The translations under genes were made by a program, and so were the position numbers. Shown piece after piece: positions 1-8,434 of a stretch of DNA of 64,000 nucleotides (position 1 is the stretch's first letter; every line of letters starts with the position of its first letter). This stretch comes from Arthrobacter sp. OV608 (lineage in GTDB: Bacteria > Actinomycetota > Actinomycetes > Actinomycetales > Micrococcaceae). The stretch spans positions 186,001-250,000 of the forward strand of contig FOEZ01000002.1 in NCBI GenBank assembly GCA_900110595.1. Direction: 5' to 3'. The notes under the pieces were generated by a model. The model was not told where the DNA came from. It made no database searches and was given only the letters and a program-made list of their open reading frames with translations.

Positions 1-1
1 T

Positions 2-514
2 GTATCCCCGCAGCCGAAGGGCTCCGACCCATACCAGCTGTTCCCCGCCGGCAAGGCGGCCATGACCGGCGCGGGGCACTTTGTCACCGGCGGCTTCGAA
101 AAGGCAGGCTTCAGCGACTACGACATCCTGCCGTGGCCGAAGGGCACCACCAAGTCCACCGTGTTCGGCGCCGGCGCCTTCGCAGTCTCCAAAGCGTCCA
201 AGAACAAGGAGCTGTCCTGGGAGTTCATCAAGATGCTCACCGACCAGCAGACCCAGAAGAAATGGGCCGACGCCGGCGCCGCCGTCCCGTCCACCAGGAC
301 CGCCGCTTCATCCCCGGATTTCCTCGCTTCCCCCGAGCATGCCGAAGAGTTCTACAACTCACTTTCCTACGCGAAGCCGGTAGCGGCTCCGCGTGCCTAC
401 AACGTGCTGGATCCGGCGTTTATGCGGGCCATGGACGAGATCATGTCCGGCCAGGACATTGGCGCCTCCCTTCAGAAGGCCCAGAAGGATGTTGAGGAGG
501 CGTTGCAGCAGTGA
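2..514 (+). CDS. Sugar ABC transporter substrate-binding protein, C-terminal part (5' end outside window)
   Basis: The reading frame is open from base 2 and ends at the TGA at 512-514, so only about the last 170 residues are present. They look like the C-terminal lobe of a family-1 extracellular solute-binding protein: a GAGHFVTGGFEKAGFSDYDI stretch, then SWEFIKMLTDQQTQKKWADA, a segment usual in carbohydrate-binding proteins. It would capture a sugar outside the membrane and hand it to the two permeases that follow. Its stop overlaps the GTG start of the next gene (GTGA), so translation is probably coupled. The downstream GH172 and GH32 enzymes suggest a fructose-containing oligosaccharide as ligand; that is inference from context. 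Confidence 0.88.
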   Translation, partial: VSPQPKGSDPYQLFPAGKAAMTGAGHFVTGGFEKAGFSDYDILPWPKGTTKSTVFGAGAFAVSKASKNKELSWEFIKMLTDQQTQKKWADAGAAVPSTRTAASSPDFLASPEHAEEFYNSLSYAKPVAAPRAYNVLDPAFMRAMDEIMSGQDIGASLQKAQKDVEEALQQ

Positions 515-1467
515 CGCTAATTGTCCCCCAAACCGAACTGTCGCCCGCGCCCCCGTCGGGACGCGGAGACCGCCCAGGGCACCGAAGCGCCGCCCGCCGT
601 CGGGAAGCCCTCACCGGCTACCTGTTTACGGCACCCACCGTGATCGGCTTCCTGGTCTTCGTCCTCGGCCCGCTCGTCGCGGCCCTGTACCTCAGCCTCA
701 CCAAGTACAACATCCTCACCGCACCCAAGTTCATCGGACTGGACAACTACGCACGGATGTTCCGGGATGAGCGGCTAGCCACGACGTACGGCAACACAGT
801 CCTCTACGTGGGCGCCGCCGTCGTCCTTATCAATGGCTTCGCGCTCCTGTTCGCCGTGCTGATCAACCAGCGGCTCCCCCGGGCGCTGACCTACGTGTTC
901 CGCTCCGCCTACTTTTTCCCGTACCTGGTGGCGCTGGTGTACGTGTCCATCATCTGGCAGGCGCTCTTCCAGAAGGACACGGGCATCCTGAACTACTACC
1001 TAACGGCCATGGGCGGGGAACGGATCGACTGGCTCAACAGCGCGGAGTTCTCCAAAGTGTCGGTGGTCATCGTGGACACGTGGCGCAACGTCGGCTTCGC
1101 GATGCTGATCTTCGTGGCCGCCCTGCAGGAAGTCCCCAAGGACATGGTGGAGGCCGCCCGGATGGACGGCGCCAACGAGTGGCAGATCTTCCGCCGCATT
1201 GTGCTGCCGATGATCAGCCAGGCCACGTTCTTCAATATCACCATCACCATCATCGGCGCGTTCCAAATTTACGAATCGATCATCGTGCTCACCCGCGGCG
1301 GCCCCGGCGATGCCAGCCGCAGCGTGGTGATGTACATCGCCGAAGTGGCCTTCAACAAGTTCGACATGGGCTACGCCTCAGCCATCGCGGTGACGCTGTT
1401 CCTGATCATCATGCTGGTGACCATGGTGCAGTTCCGCCTCAGGAAATCATGGGTGAACAATGAGTAA
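511..1467 (+). CDS. Carbohydrate ABC transporter permease, MalF/UgpA type
   Basis: A 318-residue inner-membrane permease. A basic N-terminal tail of about 35 residues precedes the first membrane helix (GYLFTAPTVIGFLVFVLGPL), and about six helices follow. The cytoplasmic EAA loop is visible as VEAARMDGANEWQIFRRIVL, which contacts an ATPase. The GTG start overlaps the stop of the binding protein and the 3' end overlaps the next permease by 8 bp, so this is the middle of one operon. No ATPase gene is present in the visible part of the operon. A shared MsmK/UgpC-type ATPase, such as the one at 13708-14787, could energise it; this is inference. Confidence 0.92.
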   Translation: MTLIVPQTELSPAPPSGRGDRPGHRSAARRREALTGYLFTAPTVIGFLVFVLGPLVAALYLSLTKYNILTAPKFIGLDNYARMFRDERLATTYGNTVLYVGAAVVLINGFALLFAVLINQRLPRALTYVFRSAYFFPYLVALVYVSIIWQALFQKDTGILNYYLTAMGGERIDWLNSAEFSKVSVVIVDTWRNVGFAMLIFVAALQEVPKDMVEAARMDGANEWQIFRRIVLPMISQATFFNITITIIGAFQIYESIIVLTRGGPGDASRSVVMYIAEVAFNKFDMGYASAIAVTLFLIIMLVTMVQFRLRKSWVNNE

Positions 1468-2344
1468 CGCCGTCCTCCCCTCCCGCACCCTTTCAGGACA
1501 GGACGTACGACGGCGGCGGCGCGCCGGCGTTGCGAAGTCCATTTCCGTCGGGCTGCTTGTCCTGGGCGCCGTCGGCATGGTGGCCCCGTTCCTGTGGATG
1601 TTCACCACGTCCCTCCGGGACGCCAGCCACGCCTACGACCTGCCGCCGCAGTGGCTGCCCACCGAATGGGACTGGGGAAATTATGCGGCAGCGGTCAGCG
1701 GACCAGTGCCTATCCTGCGGAACATGTTCAACAGCGCGGTCATAGCGATTGCCGTCAGCGTCGGCATGATCATCACCGCACCGATGGCCGGCTACGCTTT
1801 CGCCAAGCTGGAATTCCCGGGCCGCAACTCGATCTTCGTGGGCCTGCTGTCCTCGCTGATGGTGCCGGCGCAGGTGACCATCATTCCGCTGTTCCTGCTC
1901 ATGCGGACCTTCGGCCTGCTGGACAATCCGCTCAGCCTGATCCTGCCCGGCATCACCGGCGCCCTGGGAGTCTTCCTGCTGCGGCAGTTCTTCCTGGGCC
2001 TGCCGCAGGAAATCATCGACGCCGCCCGCATGGACGGGGCAACCGCCTGGCAGACCTACCGGCTGATCGCCCTTCCCCTGGCCAAAAACGCGGTCAGCAC
2101 CCTCGGCGTCATCACCTTCCTGGGCAGCTGGAACGCCTACTTCGCCCCGTCCATCTTCCTCAACAGCACCGACACCGCCACCCTCCCGCTGGGCCTGGTC
2201 CTGATGCTGGGTCCCTACGGCGCCGGCAACGTGGCCCAGGTGATGGCCGCGACCACCATCGCCATCGCCCCGGCACTGATCGTCTTCCTTGTGGCCCAGC
2301 GCTGGATCATCGCCAGCCTCACCCAGTCAGCCGTCAAGGGCTAA
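1460..2344 (+). CDS. Carbohydrate ABC transporter permease, MalG/UgpE type
   Basis: A 294-residue second permease subunit. It has a short basic N-terminus, a first helix near residues 27-48, and the EAA motif seen as IDAARMDGATAWQTYRLIAL before the last helices. Its ATG overlaps the end of the preceding permease gene by 8 bp. With that protein it forms the membrane channel of a CUT1-family importer. A 32-bp gap with the ribosome-binding sequence GAAAGG separates it from the DUF2961 gene, so uptake and hydrolysis are probably co-transcribed. Confidence 0.92.
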   Translation: MSNAVLPSRTLSGQDVRRRRRAGVAKSISVGLLVLGAVGMVAPFLWMFTTSLRDASHAYDLPPQWLPTEWDWGNYAAAVSGPVPILRNMFNSAVIAIAVSVGMIITAPMAGYAFAKLEFPGRNSIFVGLLSSLMVPAQVTIIPLFLLMRTFGLLDNPLSLILPGITGALGVFLLRQFFLGLPQEIIDAARMDGATAWQTYRLIALPLAKNAVSTLGVITFLGSWNAYFAPSIFLNSTDTATLPLGLVLMLGPYGAGNVAQVMAATTIAIAPALIVFLVAQRWIIASLTQSAVKG

Positions 2345-2376
2345 CCCAAACAACTTTCCCGAAAGGTACATCTACC

Positions 2377-3741
2377 ATGGCAACATCGTCGCGCTCCGGC
2401 CTGCTCTCAAGCCTGACCAAGCTCTCCACGGCCCGCACCGCCCGAGCCTCCAGCTGGGACCAGACCGGCCGTAACCGGGACAACTGGATCATCATGCCCG
2501 GAGAGGAACGCGTCCTGGCGGACCTCGAAGGCCCCGGCGCCATCACCCACATCTGGATGACCCAGTCCTGCCGCATCCAGCCCGGTCCCGGCCAGATCTC
2601 ACCGGAACTAGTGGGTGTCCCCATGCTGGAAATCCACAACGCCCTTGGCGTCAGCTGGGAAGTGGTGGACCCGGACTATTACCGCAAGATCGTCCTGAAA
2701 ATGTACTGGGATGACCAGGAAACCCCGAGTGTCATCGCACCCTTGGGCGACTTCTTCGGGCTGCTCAACTCACTTTCCGGCTCCTACGACTCGCTGCCGC
2801 TCTCCGTCTCCGCCAAAGAACCTGAAGTGAACACCTTCGGCGGCAGCGCGGCCTTCAACAGCTACTTCGAGATGCCCTTCAACTCCCGGGCCCGGATCAC
2901 GGTCGAAAACCAGAACGATATCCCCTACCTGCAGTACTTCTACATTGACTACGAGCTGTACACCGAGCCCCTCCCGGAAGACACCGCGTACTTCCACGCC
3001 CACTGGCGCCGGCAAAAGCCCAACGCCGGCTGGGGCCCGGACTTGCAGACCAATAGCATCGAAGTGGCCATCCCCAACCTCACCGGGGAAGATAACTACG
3101 TTGTGCTGGAGACCGAGGGCCAGGGCCACTATGTGGGCTGCAACCTGGCCGTGCGCCACTTCCAGGGCTCCTGGTGGGGCGAGGGCGATGACATGATCTT
3201 CATCGATGACGACACCTGGCCGCCCAGCCTGCACGGCACCGGCATGGAGGACTATTTCGGCCATGCCTGGGGCATGCAGCACAACGCCTTCCTCATGAAC
3301 GGCACCATGGTCCATGAGGAAAACGTGCCGGGCTTCCACCACAGCTACCGCTTCCACATGACCGATCCCATCCGGTTCCAGAAGCGCATCAAGGTCACGT
3401 TCGAGCACGGCCACGCCAACCACCTCTCCGATGACTGGTCTTCCACCGCCTACTGGTACCAGACACTCCCCTCTCCCGTCCTGGACATCGATGCCGTGGA
3501 GGACCGGCTGCCGCTGCGCCCCCGTGACCAGGTAGAGGAACTCCCGCTGCCGGAGCTGACGCCCGCGCAGCAGGCTGCCCGCGACGCCGCCGCCGAACGG
3601 ATGCAGAAATTCACCGATGCCCGCGACGCCGTCCGGAACGAGCGGCGCGCCGAAATAGACCAGTGGGAAAAGGCCAACGCGGAGCAGGCCCGGGACATCC
3701 GGCAAAGGTTCCATGCAGCCAACAGTGTCCCGATCTCCTGA
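2377..3741 (+). CDS. DUF2961 / GH172-family glycosidase
   Basis: A 454-residue cytoplasmic protein without signal peptide. The frame is open far upstream through the permease gene, but ATG 2377 is chosen because GAAAGG precedes it and family similarity begins here (SSWDQTGRNRDNW). The DUF2961 signature GTGMEDYFGHAWG lies near residue 288, after a conserved DDD stretch. GH172 members studied elsewhere act on alpha-fructofuranosides, difructose dianhydride I or D-arabinan with a jelly-roll fold and act as oligomers. The adjacent GH32 gene and sugar importer favour a fructose-containing substrate, possibly a difructose anhydride derived from inulin. The exact substrate is inference. The C-terminal 60 residues are charged and probably helical. 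Confidence 0.85.
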   Translation: MATSSRSGLLSSLTKLSTARTARASSWDQTGRNRDNWIIMPGEERVLADLEGPGAITHIWMTQSCRIQPGPGQISPELVGVPMLEIHNALGVSWEVVDPDYYRKIVLKMYWDDQETPSVIAPLGDFFGLLNSLSGSYDSLPLSVSAKEPEVNTFGGSAAFNSYFEMPFNSRARITVENQNDIPYLQYFYIDYELYTEPLPEDTAYFHAHWRRQKPNAGWGPDLQTNSIEVAIPNLTGEDNYVVLETEGQGHYVGCNLAVRHFQGSWWGEGDDMIFIDDDTWPPSLHGTGMEDYFGHAWGMQHNAFLMNGTMVHEENVPGFHHSYRFHMTDPIRFQKRIKVTFEHGHANHLSDDWSSTAYWYQTLPSPVLDIDAVEDRLPLRPRDQVEELPLPELTPAQQAARDAAAERMQKFTDARDAVRNERRAEIDQWEKANAEQARDIRQRFHAANSVPIS

Positions 3742-3771
3742 CCACTCCTACCGCAAACAACGAGGACCAGC

Positions 3772-5121
3772 ATGAATGCGCACGAACTGCGGCCCGCTTT
3801 CCACTTCACTGCCGCCGAGGGATGGATCAACGATCCCCTGGGCGTTACGTGGAAGGACGGCCAGTACCACCTCTTCTACCAGTACGTCCCCGGCCGCACC
3901 ACCTGGGCGTCCAACTGCCACTGGGGCCATGCCACGTCCCCGGACATGGTCGCCTGGACGGAGCAGGGTGTCGCCGTCGCGCCTGGTGACGGGGACGACG
4001 GCGTCTGGTCCGGTTCCATCGTGACCGACGCCGGTGGCGCCGCCACCATGTTCTACACTTCCGTCGCAGAGCCGGACCTCGGCATCGGCACCGTGCGGAC
4101 CGCCACCCCGGACGACGCTTCCTGGAACAGCTGGACCAAGGGCGGAAAGTTGATGACCGCCCCCGAGCTGGGCGTGGTGGCCTACCGGGACCCGTTCGTG
4201 TTTCGCGACGGCGGGCAGTGGCGCATGTTCGTGGGCGCCGGGCTTGAGGGCGGCACGGCAGCCGCCGTCTCCTACAGTTCCCCTGATTTGAAGCAGTGGA
4301 CCCTGGACGGCATCGCCGCGCAGCGTTCCGGCGCCGAGATGGAACCGGTGTGGACCGGCACCATGTGGGAGTGCCCGCAGCTGTTCGAGATTGATGGCTC
4401 GCACGTGCTGGTCACGTCCATTTGGGAGGACGATGTCCTGCACTACGTGGCCTACGGGGTGGGCAGCTACTCCGACGGCACGTTCACCGCACGTTCCTGG
4501 GGCCAGCTCAGCTACGGCAAGAGCTACTACGCGCCCTCCTTCTTCCGGGACAAGGACGGTGTGCCGGCACTGATCTTCTGGGTCCGCGGCGTCATCAGCC
4601 CCGACGGCCAGTGGGCCAGCGCCCTCAGCGTCCCGCACACACTCACCTTGGACGGCGACACCCTGGTGGCCACCGCCCACGCCGACCTCGCCAACTACAC
4701 GCAGGCCGCGCGCGTGGAGCAGTTGGGCGGCGGTGCCTATGAAACCGTGCTCGACGGCGGCGCGGACCTTCGCTGTACAGTCGCCGCTGGGACGGTCATC
4801 TGCTTCGGGAGCCCGGACGGCCAGCTGGCCGCGCTTCGCCACAACGGGGCCGGCCTGGAGGTGACGGCGCCCGGAAACGCCGACTTCAACGGGGTATTCC
4901 TCCCGGTTGCTGAGGGGACAGACGTCCGCGTCCTCATCGACGCCGGAGTGCTGGAGATCTCCGGCCAACAGGGCATCATGGCGGTTCCGCTGCCCATCAC
5001 GGCCGCGGCGGTAACCCTTACCGTGACCGGTCCGCAGGAGCTGAGCCTGGCGATGGTCGGCTCAGTGGAAACCCCGCAGGATGACCATGCAAAAGCACAG
5101 CCAGCCCTGACAGGTCGCTAA
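3772..5121 (+). CDS. GH32 fructosidase (levanase/invertase-type)
   Basis: A 449-residue beta-fructofuranosidase-like enzyme. The N-terminal five-bladed propeller carries all three GH32 signatures: WINDPLG with the presumed nucleophile Asp21, YRDPF with transition-state stabiliser Asp140, and WECPQ with the presumed acid/base Glu200. The C-terminal part from about residue 300 matches the expected beta-sandwich. There is no signal peptide, so hydrolysis should be intracellular after import by the adjacent transporter. ATG 3772 follows an ACGAGGACC ribosome-binding sequence. It ends convergently with the AraC-type gene on the other strand. Whether it prefers sucrose, kestose, levan- or inulin-type oligosaccharides cannot be read from the sequence. 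Confidence 0.95.
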   Translation: MNAHELRPAFHFTAAEGWINDPLGVTWKDGQYHLFYQYVPGRTTWASNCHWGHATSPDMVAWTEQGVAVAPGDGDDGVWSGSIVTDAGGAATMFYTSVAEPDLGIGTVRTATPDDASWNSWTKGGKLMTAPELGVVAYRDPFVFRDGGQWRMFVGAGLEGGTAAAVSYSSPDLKQWTLDGIAAQRSGAEMEPVWTGTMWECPQLFEIDGSHVLVTSIWEDDVLHYVAYGVGSYSDGTFTARSWGQLSYGKSYYAPSFFRDKDGVPALIFWVRGVISPDGQWASALSVPHTLTLDGDTLVATAHADLANYTQAARVEQLGGGAYETVLDGGADLRCTVAAGTVICFGSPDGQLAALRHNGAGLEVTAPGNADFNGVFLPVAEGTDVRVLIDAGVLEISGQQGIMAVPLPITAAAVTLTVTGPQELSLAMVGSVETPQDDHAKAQPALTGR

Positions 5122-5201
5122 AGCGCCAGCGGTTCCAGCTCGTCCCTGGGATTCAAGGACTCTGCCGGCCGCCTGGCAGCACCAGCCCGTACGCTGGCGC
5201 T
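5122..5201. terminator. Possible bidirectional terminator between convergent genes
   Basis: Perfect 10-bp arms AGCGCCAGCG (5122-5131) and CGCTGGCGCT (5192-5201) fill the space between the GH32 stop (5121) and the stop of the AraC-type gene (5203). The 60-nt loop is long and there is no T tract, so the terminator role is uncertain. Confidence 0.25.
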
Positions 5202-5202
5202 G

Positions 5203-6075
5203 CTAGGCGGCAGGCGGAGCAGTTTTCGCTTCGATCGGTATCCACAGCTGTCCGCGGCCCCTCGAACCGTACGGTTCCGGCTGGACGCTCAGCAGTTGTG
5301 GTCCTGGCGCCCATAGGTAGGGGTTGGCGGGGAACCATTCGGCCGCGGCGTCGGCCCACAGCTTTTGCAGGGCCTCGGGGAACTTTCCCTCAGTCTCGAA
5401 GACCACCCACAGGCCGGCCGGGACTTCCTTGGAGTCAAATCCTTCCGGCACCGGCTGCGACGATGCCGCGGCACGCCAGTAATCCAGTTCGCTCCCCTCG
5501 GTACCCGGCTCCTCGATGTTCTCGGTGACCGCCACGAGACCGAGCGGCTCGGTGTCGGAGAGCTCGGCCAGGCGTGGCCGCACCGAGGGGTCCAGTCCCC
5601 GCTCGAACGCCTCTATACCTGGGTTTGGTCCTTCATAGACGAGCCGGATCCGTGTCCTGAGGCCAATCAGGCGGAAGGCCTCCTTCTTGACGATCTGGTG
5701 TTTCATGCCTGCGCTCCCTTCAATTCGAAGGTGGAATCTCAATTGCGGTTGTGAGTGGAGCACGGCGCCGGGGCGGCGTGCCTGTGAGGGGCTAAGCCCA
5801 TGCATGGCTTTGAAGGCCCGGGTGAACGCCTCGGCGGACCCGTACCCGTACCGTGTTGCGACGTCCAGCACCCCCTGGCCCGCGATGATTTCGGCCGTCG
5901 CAGCTGTGAGCTTCCGGCGCCGGATGTACTCGGAGACGGGCATGCCGGCCAGCGAGGCGAACATCCGCCGGAAGTGGTATTCCGACGTGAGCGCGACGCG
6001 GGCCAGCGCGCCGACGTCGACCGGCGCGGTCAGGTCCGCCTCAATGAGCTCAACGGCCCGGTTCCATTCCTGCAC
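5203..6075 (-). CDS. AraC-family transcriptional regulator with GyrI-like effector domain
   Basis: A 290-residue regulator. Residues 1-105 form the two AraC-type helix-turn-helix units (ALARVALTSEYHFRRMFASL and the DVATRYGYGSAEAFTRAFK pattern). Residues about 130-290 resemble the GyrI-like small-molecule binding domain (MKHQIVKKEAFRLIGLRTRI to the C-terminus). The frame stays open to 6129, but GTG 6075 is preferred because GGAGG lies 5 nt upstream of it. The layout, DNA-binding domain first and GyrI domain second, is that of the Rob/SoxS-related multidrug-responsive regulators. No obvious target gene is adjacent. It is divergent from the GDPD gene. Confidence 0.87.
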   Translation of the reverse strand: MQEWNRAVELIEADLTAPVDVGALARVALTSEYHFRRMFASLAGMPVSEYIRRRKLTAATAEIIAGQGVLDVATRYGYGSAEAFTRAFKAMHGLSPSQARRPGAVLHSQPQLRFHLRIEGSAGMKHQIVKKEAFRLIGLRTRIRLVYEGPNPGIEAFERGLDPSVRPRLAELSDTEPLGLVAVTENIEEPGTEGSELDYWRAAASSQPVPEGFDSKEVPAGLWVVFETEGKFPEALQKLWADAAAEWFPANPYLWAPGPQLLSVQPEPYGSRGRGQLWIPIEAKTAPPAA

Positions 6076-6461
6076 GGCATCCTCCCCCTTCCCTTCTACG
6101 GTATGGCGAACAGGGTTCACGCAACCCAACTATCCCTGCCCGAAAAGATCAGGAGCCCGGCAATATGAGGCAGAAAAGGCCGCCGGAGCCCTCTTGGCGA
6201 GCCCGAGGTCTGGCCTTCTGATTCACCTACCAGAGTGAATAGGAGAGTAACCGAGGACGCTCTGAGCGCACGGCGTACGACGGCGGCGCGCGGCCGCCGT
6301 CGTACGCCCGCGTTATCAGGGGGAGCGCGCAGGGCGGCGTGGTTCGCATCACGTTCACCGCCCTGTCACCTGACCGCTGCCTGCCGGCTTTCTTCGGTAC
6401 TGAACGGGGGTGAACAGTGGTGCGTGCTCATTACCGATGACATCAACGTGGAGAATTCACC
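6076..6461. other. Divergent intergenic region, 386 bp
   Basis: No convincing gene. It separates the AraC-type gene (leftward) from the GDPD gene (rightward) and should hold both promoters. It contains copy 1 of the 31-bp palindrome family (6272-6308). Confidence 0.5.
6272..6308. repeat. Dispersed palindrome, copy 1 of 3
   Basis: The core arms are GTACGACGGCGGC and GCCGCCGTCGTAC around a 5-nt GCGCG spacer. In this copy the stem extends to 16 bp on each side. It sits between two divergent genes, where it cannot terminate either of them. The other copies are at 21150-21180 and 44288-44320. Confidence 0.85.
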
Positions 6462-7544
6462 ATGAAGCACACCAAGCTGCTGACCGCGGCTGCACTCGCT
6501 GCCGGCCTGGCCCTGGGAACACCCCTTCCCGCACAGGCAGCGGACACCAACCCCAACGGCACGGACAACCATTTCGACCTGCAGGCTCACCGCGGCGGAC
6601 TCGGCCTCACCGTCGAATCCACCCTGGCCTCCTTCGCCAAGGGGCTCGAAACAGGGGTGAGCACCCTCGAACTCGACTTGCAGATCACCAAGGATGGCCG
6701 CGAAGTCGTCACCCATGACCGCAAGATCAGCGGCCAGAAGTGCCAGGACACCGCCCCGGTCACCCCGGCAGATCCGCAGTTCCCGTACGTGGGCAAATAC
6801 ATCAAGGACCTCACCTTCGCCCAGGTCCGCAGCCTGGATTGCGGGTCGCTGACCCTGCCCCAGTTCCCGGGCCAGCAGGCATCCCCCGGCGCCAAGATGC
6901 CCACACTCGCCGAGGTCTTCGACCTCACCCGGCAGTACCGTGCCAGCCAGGTCAAGTTCAACATCGAAACCAAAGTTGAAGCGGGCGCCCCGGAGCAAAC
7001 GGCACCGCGCGAGCAGTTCGTGGACGTCGCACTGCGCGAAATCAACGCCGCGAACATGGCCGGCCGCGTCTCCATCCAGAGCTTCGACTGGGGCTCACTG
7101 CGCCTGGTGAAGGAACGCCAGCCCGGCATCCGGACCGTCGCCTTGACCAACAAGGACTTCCTGCAGGCCGGCAAGCCCGGAGCCTCACCGTGGCTCGGCG
7201 GGATCGACTCGGATGACTTCGGCGGTGACCTCGTGGACTCAGCCGCTTCCCTCGGCGTGGACGCCATCTCCCCTGTTCACGGCACGCCCCAGAACGGCAC
7301 CGTCACCGACGCCGGTTACGTCCCCTACGTCACGGCCGACATGGTGAACCGCGCCCACGCCAAAGGCATGCAGGTCATCCCCTGGACCGTCGATGACAAG
7401 CCCACCATGCGCGCCCTCATGGACACCGGCGTGGATGGACTGATCACCGACTACCCCAACCGCCTGCGCGAGGTCATGGCCGAGCGGTCCCTGAAGCTGC
7501 CCAAGCAGTTCACCCTGGAGCCCGGCGCCTCAGCAGCGAGCTGA
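6462..7544 (+). CDS. Secreted glycerophosphodiester phosphodiesterase
   Basis: A 360-residue protein with a Sec signal peptide (KK-type start, hydrophobic run AALAAGLALGT, probable cleavage after AQA at about residue 26). The GDPD TIM-barrel motifs are present: QAHRGG with the first catalytic His, ESTLASF, LELDLQITKDG with the metal-binding Glu/Asp pair, and VVTHD with the second His. Near the C-terminus are IPWTVDD and GVDGLITDYP, typical of the family. It hydrolyses glycerophosphodiesters to glycerol-3-phosphate and an alcohol outside the membrane, probably for phosphate or glycerol scavenging or wall turnover. It is a single-gene unit ended by a strong terminator at 7559-7602. Confidence 0.93.
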   Translation: MKHTKLLTAAALAAGLALGTPLPAQAADTNPNGTDNHFDLQAHRGGLGLTVESTLASFAKGLETGVSTLELDLQITKDGREVVTHDRKISGQKCQDTAPVTPADPQFPYVGKYIKDLTFAQVRSLDCGSLTLPQFPGQQASPGAKMPTLAEVFDLTRQYRASQVKFNIETKVEAGAPEQTAPREQFVDVALREINAANMAGRVSIQSFDWGSLRLVKERQPGIRTVALTNKDFLQAGKPGASPWLGGIDSDDFGGDLVDSAASLGVDAISPVHGTPQNGTVTDAGYVPYVTADMVNRAHAKGMQVIPWTVDDKPTMRALMDTGVDGLITDYPNRLREVMAERSLKLPKQFTLEPGASAAS

Positions 7545-7558
7545 CTCCACCAACCACT

Positions 7559-7602
7559 GAATGCCCCTGCCCCCACTACCCGGGACAGGGGCATTCCCTT
7601 TT
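7559..7602 (+). terminator. Rho-independent terminator after the GDPD gene
   Basis: An 11-bp perfect stem GAATGCCCCTG / CAGGGGCATTC with a 16-nt loop is followed by CCTTTT. It begins 14 bp after the GDPD stop codon. Confidence 0.85.
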
Positions 7603-7739
7603 CCAGGTTCCTCCCGGCCGCGCCCAACTCCTAAGCCGCAACAAACACGTTTAGGGCATCAAGTGCTGGACAGCGGGCAGCGGCGCACCTCACTCTGGTG
7701 TGAAGCCGCCGGCGGCGTGGCTTGGAACAGGAGACCGGC

Positions 7740-8303
7740 GTGGCGATTTCGGCAGGCTTTTTCGGACGTGCTTTCCACCGGCACGAAGCCACCCCGCCGC
7801 CCCTCGTCGATTTGCTCCCGGTTTCCGGCCACCAATTGCGGATGCGGGTGGAACCGCGCCTCGCTGAGCTTGTTGGAACGGTGGTAGCGACGCTACGGGC
7901 CGCCGGAGTGAGGCCTATCCCGGTCACCGACCCACACGGGCGGCAATGGGCCCCCGCCTACGTCCTGGGCAGGCTGGAACTGGAAGGTGCGCTGGCGGAA
8001 ACGGCCCCCAACACCGCGGTGGCCGAGGTGGTGCTGGACGGCTCAGGCCGGTTGGCCCGCAACCATCCCGTGCAGGTCACAGGCAACGCCCACAGGCTGG
8101 TGCCTGTCCGCTGCCCGAGCGTGGCTGACAGCTATGAGCAGTTCATCCGCGCCCTGAAAGTTGCGGAAGAACCCCGCGGCGATGGTTTGGTCCTCACCCC
8201 GCACGGGAGCCTGATGATTGCCGGCCCCGAAGGCGAACCTGTTGCTTTGGCTGACTATTTGGACAGCCTCTGCCGTACCGGGGCCTACGTCCGCCAGAGC
8301 TGA
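7740..8303 (+). CDS. Conserved hypothetical protein, unrecognised
   Basis: A 187-residue protein of unknown role. GTG 7740 is preferred over the in-frame TTG at 7722 because AGGAGA lies 5 nt upstream of it. There is no signal peptide or membrane helix. The sequence looks soluble and mixed alpha/beta, with a region LRMRVEPRLAELVGTVVATL that could be helical and the C-terminal SYEQFIRALKVAEEPRGDGL. I do not recognise a family. It lies between a terminator and the DUF6454-like gene in the same direction. Codon use looks like that of its neighbours, which supports real coding. Confidence 0.6.
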   Translation: MAISAGFFGRAFHRHEATPPPLVDLLPVSGHQLRMRVEPRLAELVGTVVATLRAAGVRPIPVTDPHGRQWAPAYVLGRLELEGALAETAPNTAVAEVVLDGSGRLARNHPVQVTGNAHRLVPVRCPSVADSYEQFIRALKVAEEPRGDGLVLTPHGSLMIAGPEGEPVALADYLDSLCRTGAYVRQS

Positions 8304-8434
8304 CTCCCGTGGGATGCCCGGGCTGGCCGGTTGCTTCACCCGCCTGACACCTGCCGTTGTCTGTTGTGCCACCCAGGGCCGCTACGTTGGATCGCGCCCG
8401 GCACCCGGGCCACCCCAACGCACCTGGAGCAGAC

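Noticed and set aside
2770..3714. Long minus-strand frame opposite the GH172 gene
   Set aside because: It is the antisense shadow of a well-supported gene. Similar long antisense frames elsewhere in this GC-rich DNA were rejected for the same reason.
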